Shown here piece after piece: positions 62,732-64,000 of a DNA stretch of 64,000 nt. Below the pieces are notes generated by a model, which saw only the letters and a list, made by a program, of their open reading frames with translations, was not told where the DNA came from and did not search any database. This DNA is from Streptomyces sp. CG1 (GTDB taxonomy: Bacteria > Actinomycetota > Actinomycetes > Streptomycetales > Streptomycetaceae), in assembly GCF_041080625.1 (NCBI RefSeq), contig NZ_CP163518.1:248001-312000 (forward strand). The letters are read 5' to 3'. The translations under genes and the position numbers were made by a program. Positions within the stretch are counted from its first letter, which is position 1. The number at the start of each line of letters is the position of its first letter.

Positions 62732-63409
62732 TCACCCCGTGGCGTCGCGCAGCCGGTATCCGGCGCCGCGGACGGTCTCGATGATGCTGCGGCCGGACGG
62801 AACGTCGATCTTGCGTCTGAGATAGCCGACGTAGACCTCGACGACGTTGGTGTCACCGTCGAAGTGCTCGTCCCACACGTGGGTGAGGATGTCCGTCTTG
62901 CTGAGGACCTCGTCGGTGTGTCTGGCCAGGTACTCCAGGAGTGCGAACTCGCGGGCGGTGAGTTCGATCTCCCGCTCCCCGCGCCGGCAGCGGCGGCGGG
63001 CGGGGTCCACGCTGAGGTCCCCGGCCCGGAGCACCGCGGGCCGGGCCGGTGCCCCGCGGCGCAGCAATGCCCTGAGCCGGGCGACGAGGACGACGTACGA
63101 GAAGGGCTTGCTCAGATAGTCGTCGGCGCCGAGGTCGAGGGCGTCTGCCTCGTCGTACTCGCCGTCCTTCGCGGTCAGCATCAGCACCGGTGTCCAGACC
63201 CTGGCGGCGCGCAGCCGCTTGAGGACCTCGTAGCCGGACAGGCTGGGCAGCATGATGTCGAGCACGATGACGTCGTACGACTCGGTGAGCGCCTGCCACA
63301 GACCGTCCGGCCCGTCGTGGGCGACGTCCGTGACGAAGCCCTCGGCGGCGAGTCCCTCGGCGATCGCCCCGGCGAGTCCGCGCTCGTCCTCGATGATCAG
63401 CGTCCGCAT
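62732..63409 (-). CDS. OmpR-family response regulator
   Basis: 225 residues starting MRTLIIEDERGLAGAIAEGL. The receiver has the acidic EDE pair, phospho-Asp in YDVIVLDIMLPSLSGYEVLK (near 51), the conserved Thr in LMLTAKD and Lys in YLSKPFSY. The C-terminal winged helix (about 125-222) reads LSVDPARRRCRRGEREIELT then LLEYLARHTDEVLSKTDILT and GYLRRKIDVPSGRSIIETVR. It is cotranscribed with the kinase. Confidence 0.95.
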   Translation of the reverse strand: MRTLIIEDERGLAGAIAEGLAAEGFVTDVAHDGPDGLWQALTESYDVIVLDIMLPSLSGYEVLKRLRAARVWTPVLMLTAKDGEYDEADALDLGADDYLSKPFSYVVLVARLRALLRRGAPARPAVLRAGDLSVDPARRRCRRGEREIELTAREFALLEYLARHTDEVLSKTDILTHVWDEHFDGDTNVVEVYVGYLRRKIDVPSGRSIIETVRGAGYRLRDATG

Positions 63410-63461
63410 GGCAGCCTCTGATCCACCATAGTCGTCGTCGGTGACGGCCGTCGGCTGGGAA

Positions 63462-63503
63462 GGTGCTGAGAGGCCCGGCGTCGTTCAACCTGCTCTCAGC
63501 ACC
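63462..63503. promoter_or_regulatory. Inverted repeat upstream of the two-component operon
   Basis: GGTGCTGAGA at 63462-63471 and TCTCAGCACC at 63494-63503 are perfect complements separated by 22 bases, 52 bases before the response-regulator start. It may be a binding site for the regulator or a hairpin. Confidence 0.4.
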
Positions 63504-63571
63504 CGCATCGCAGGCCGGAGTCCTCAAGCACATACGAGAAGTGAGGACGAGGACGACGATGAGTGACCTCA

Positions 63572-64000
63572 TTGACTTCCTCCCCGGGCTGAAGCCCGGG
63601 GATTCCCCTATGAGGGGGTTCGGCCGGTCGCCCGGCTTACGGGTTCCTGCTTCACGGACCGCCTGACGGCGAGGTCTCCACAGGCTGACACGGCATGTCC
63701 TGCCGCGTTTTTGATGTTGATGGCCGCGTTCACGTCGGCGTGGGCGCGGTGTCCGCAGCCTGGGGCTTTGCACGCGAAGACCGATTGGCTCTCTCGGTTG
63801 TCTTCGGTGACGAAGCCGCAGGCGGAGCACTGCTGTGACGTGTAGGCAGGGTTGACCTTCACTACGACCGTGCCCGTGTACCGGGCGGCATTGGTGAGGG
63901 CGAGTTCGAGGCGGTGCCATCCCTTGTCGAGGATGGCTCGGTTCAGGCCCCGTTTCTGGGCGACGCGCAAGCCGGGAGCGTCTGCCGTTCCCACCGCGGA
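63572..64000 (-). mobile_element. IS605-type TnpB element, right end only
   Basis: The minus strand shows the tnpB 3' part, then the hairpin CCCCGGGCT-GA-AGCCCGGGG (63582-63601), then GAGGAAGTCAA at 63572-63582, a usual right end for this element group. The element continues beyond the window. A frame starting MSDLIDFLPG (ATG 63559) is cut by it. Confidence 0.65.
63608..64000 (-). CDS. tnpB: TnpB nuclease, C-terminal part (5' end outside window)
   Basis: The visible 130 residues contain LNRAILDKGWHRLELALTNA, the zinc-ribbon AYTSQQCSACGFVTEDNRES and FACKAPGCGHRAHADVNAAI with the final RuvC Asp, and a short tail (VKQEPVSRATGRTPS). No frameshift is seen in this part. It differs in sequence from the copy at 25-26 kb, so the two are separate arrivals. 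Confidence 0.85.
   Translation of the reverse strand, partial: SAVGTADAPGLRVAQKRGLNRAILDKGWHRLELALTNAARYTGTVVVKVNPAYTSQQCSACGFVTEDNRESQSVFACKAPGCGHRAHADVNAAINIKNAAGHAVSACGDLAVRRSVKQEPVSRATGRTPS

Overview
This is high-GC DNA with GTG/TTG starts, strong GC bias at third codon positions, secreted proteins with Ala-x-Ala signal peptides, an actinobacterial mce operon and a TatB-type translocase gene. Gene content points to a Streptomyces or close relative. The window mixes intact housekeeping-like blocks with long stretches of insertion-sequence debris and decayed genes. That is what is expected of an accessory region such as a chromosome arm, although the location is inference. I found no rRNA, tRNA or CRISPR array.

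Layout. Positions 1-3.6 kb hold the 5' part of a beta-helix-like membrane protein gene, an IS630 element and an IS5-type remnant. Positions 3.7-7.5 kb hold a patatin/TetR divergent pair, a 48-residue secreted peptide and a tandem pair of membrane-anchored XRE-type proteins. Positions 7.5-13 kb are an ISAs1 remnant, broken genes (zinc ribbon, Ku tail), small secreted or hypothetical proteins and a secreted trypsin-fold peptidase. Positions 13-24.3 kb hold a broken PD40 propeller gene, an arylsulfotransferase-like protein, a broken hydrolase plus ATP-grasp pair, an FMN/Fe-S glutamate-synthase-like enzyme, an esterase, a G1-type glutamic peptidase and a two-HTH regulator. Positions 24.8-33.5 kb are strongly decayed: a carboxymuconolactone decarboxylase gene split by a TnpB element, remnants of NTPase, pcm and SDR genes and an internally rearranged IS3 copy. 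Intact baeRF-type, PEBP and glycerophosphodiesterase genes lie among them.

Positions 33.7-39 kb hold a GH51-like secreted glycosidase, two alpha/beta hydrolases and another IS3 scrap. Positions 39-52.3 kb are the best-preserved block: a secreted lytic transglycosylase, a membrane-tethered ECF-type sigma factor, then a continuous mce operon. The operon comprises an ATPase, two YrbE permeases, six Mce proteins and two Mce-associated proteins, joined mostly by 4-base stop/start overlaps, and its products should form one lipid or sterol importer. An L,D-transpeptidase follows.

Positions 54-63.5 kb hold an ArsR regulator fused in operon to a truncated P-type ATPase, a STAS protein, LytR_C, TPM and Tat genes and fragments, and an intact OmpR-type two-component system. 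The palindrome TTGCGCAA recurs through 56.8-60.5 kb in front of several of these genes. The window ends inside a second TnpB gene. The most unusual items are the TTGCGCAA site cluster with a shared promoter-like block, the sigma factor with an extracytoplasmic proline tail heading the mce block, and the basic, Pro-rich triplicated N-terminus of the third Mce protein.
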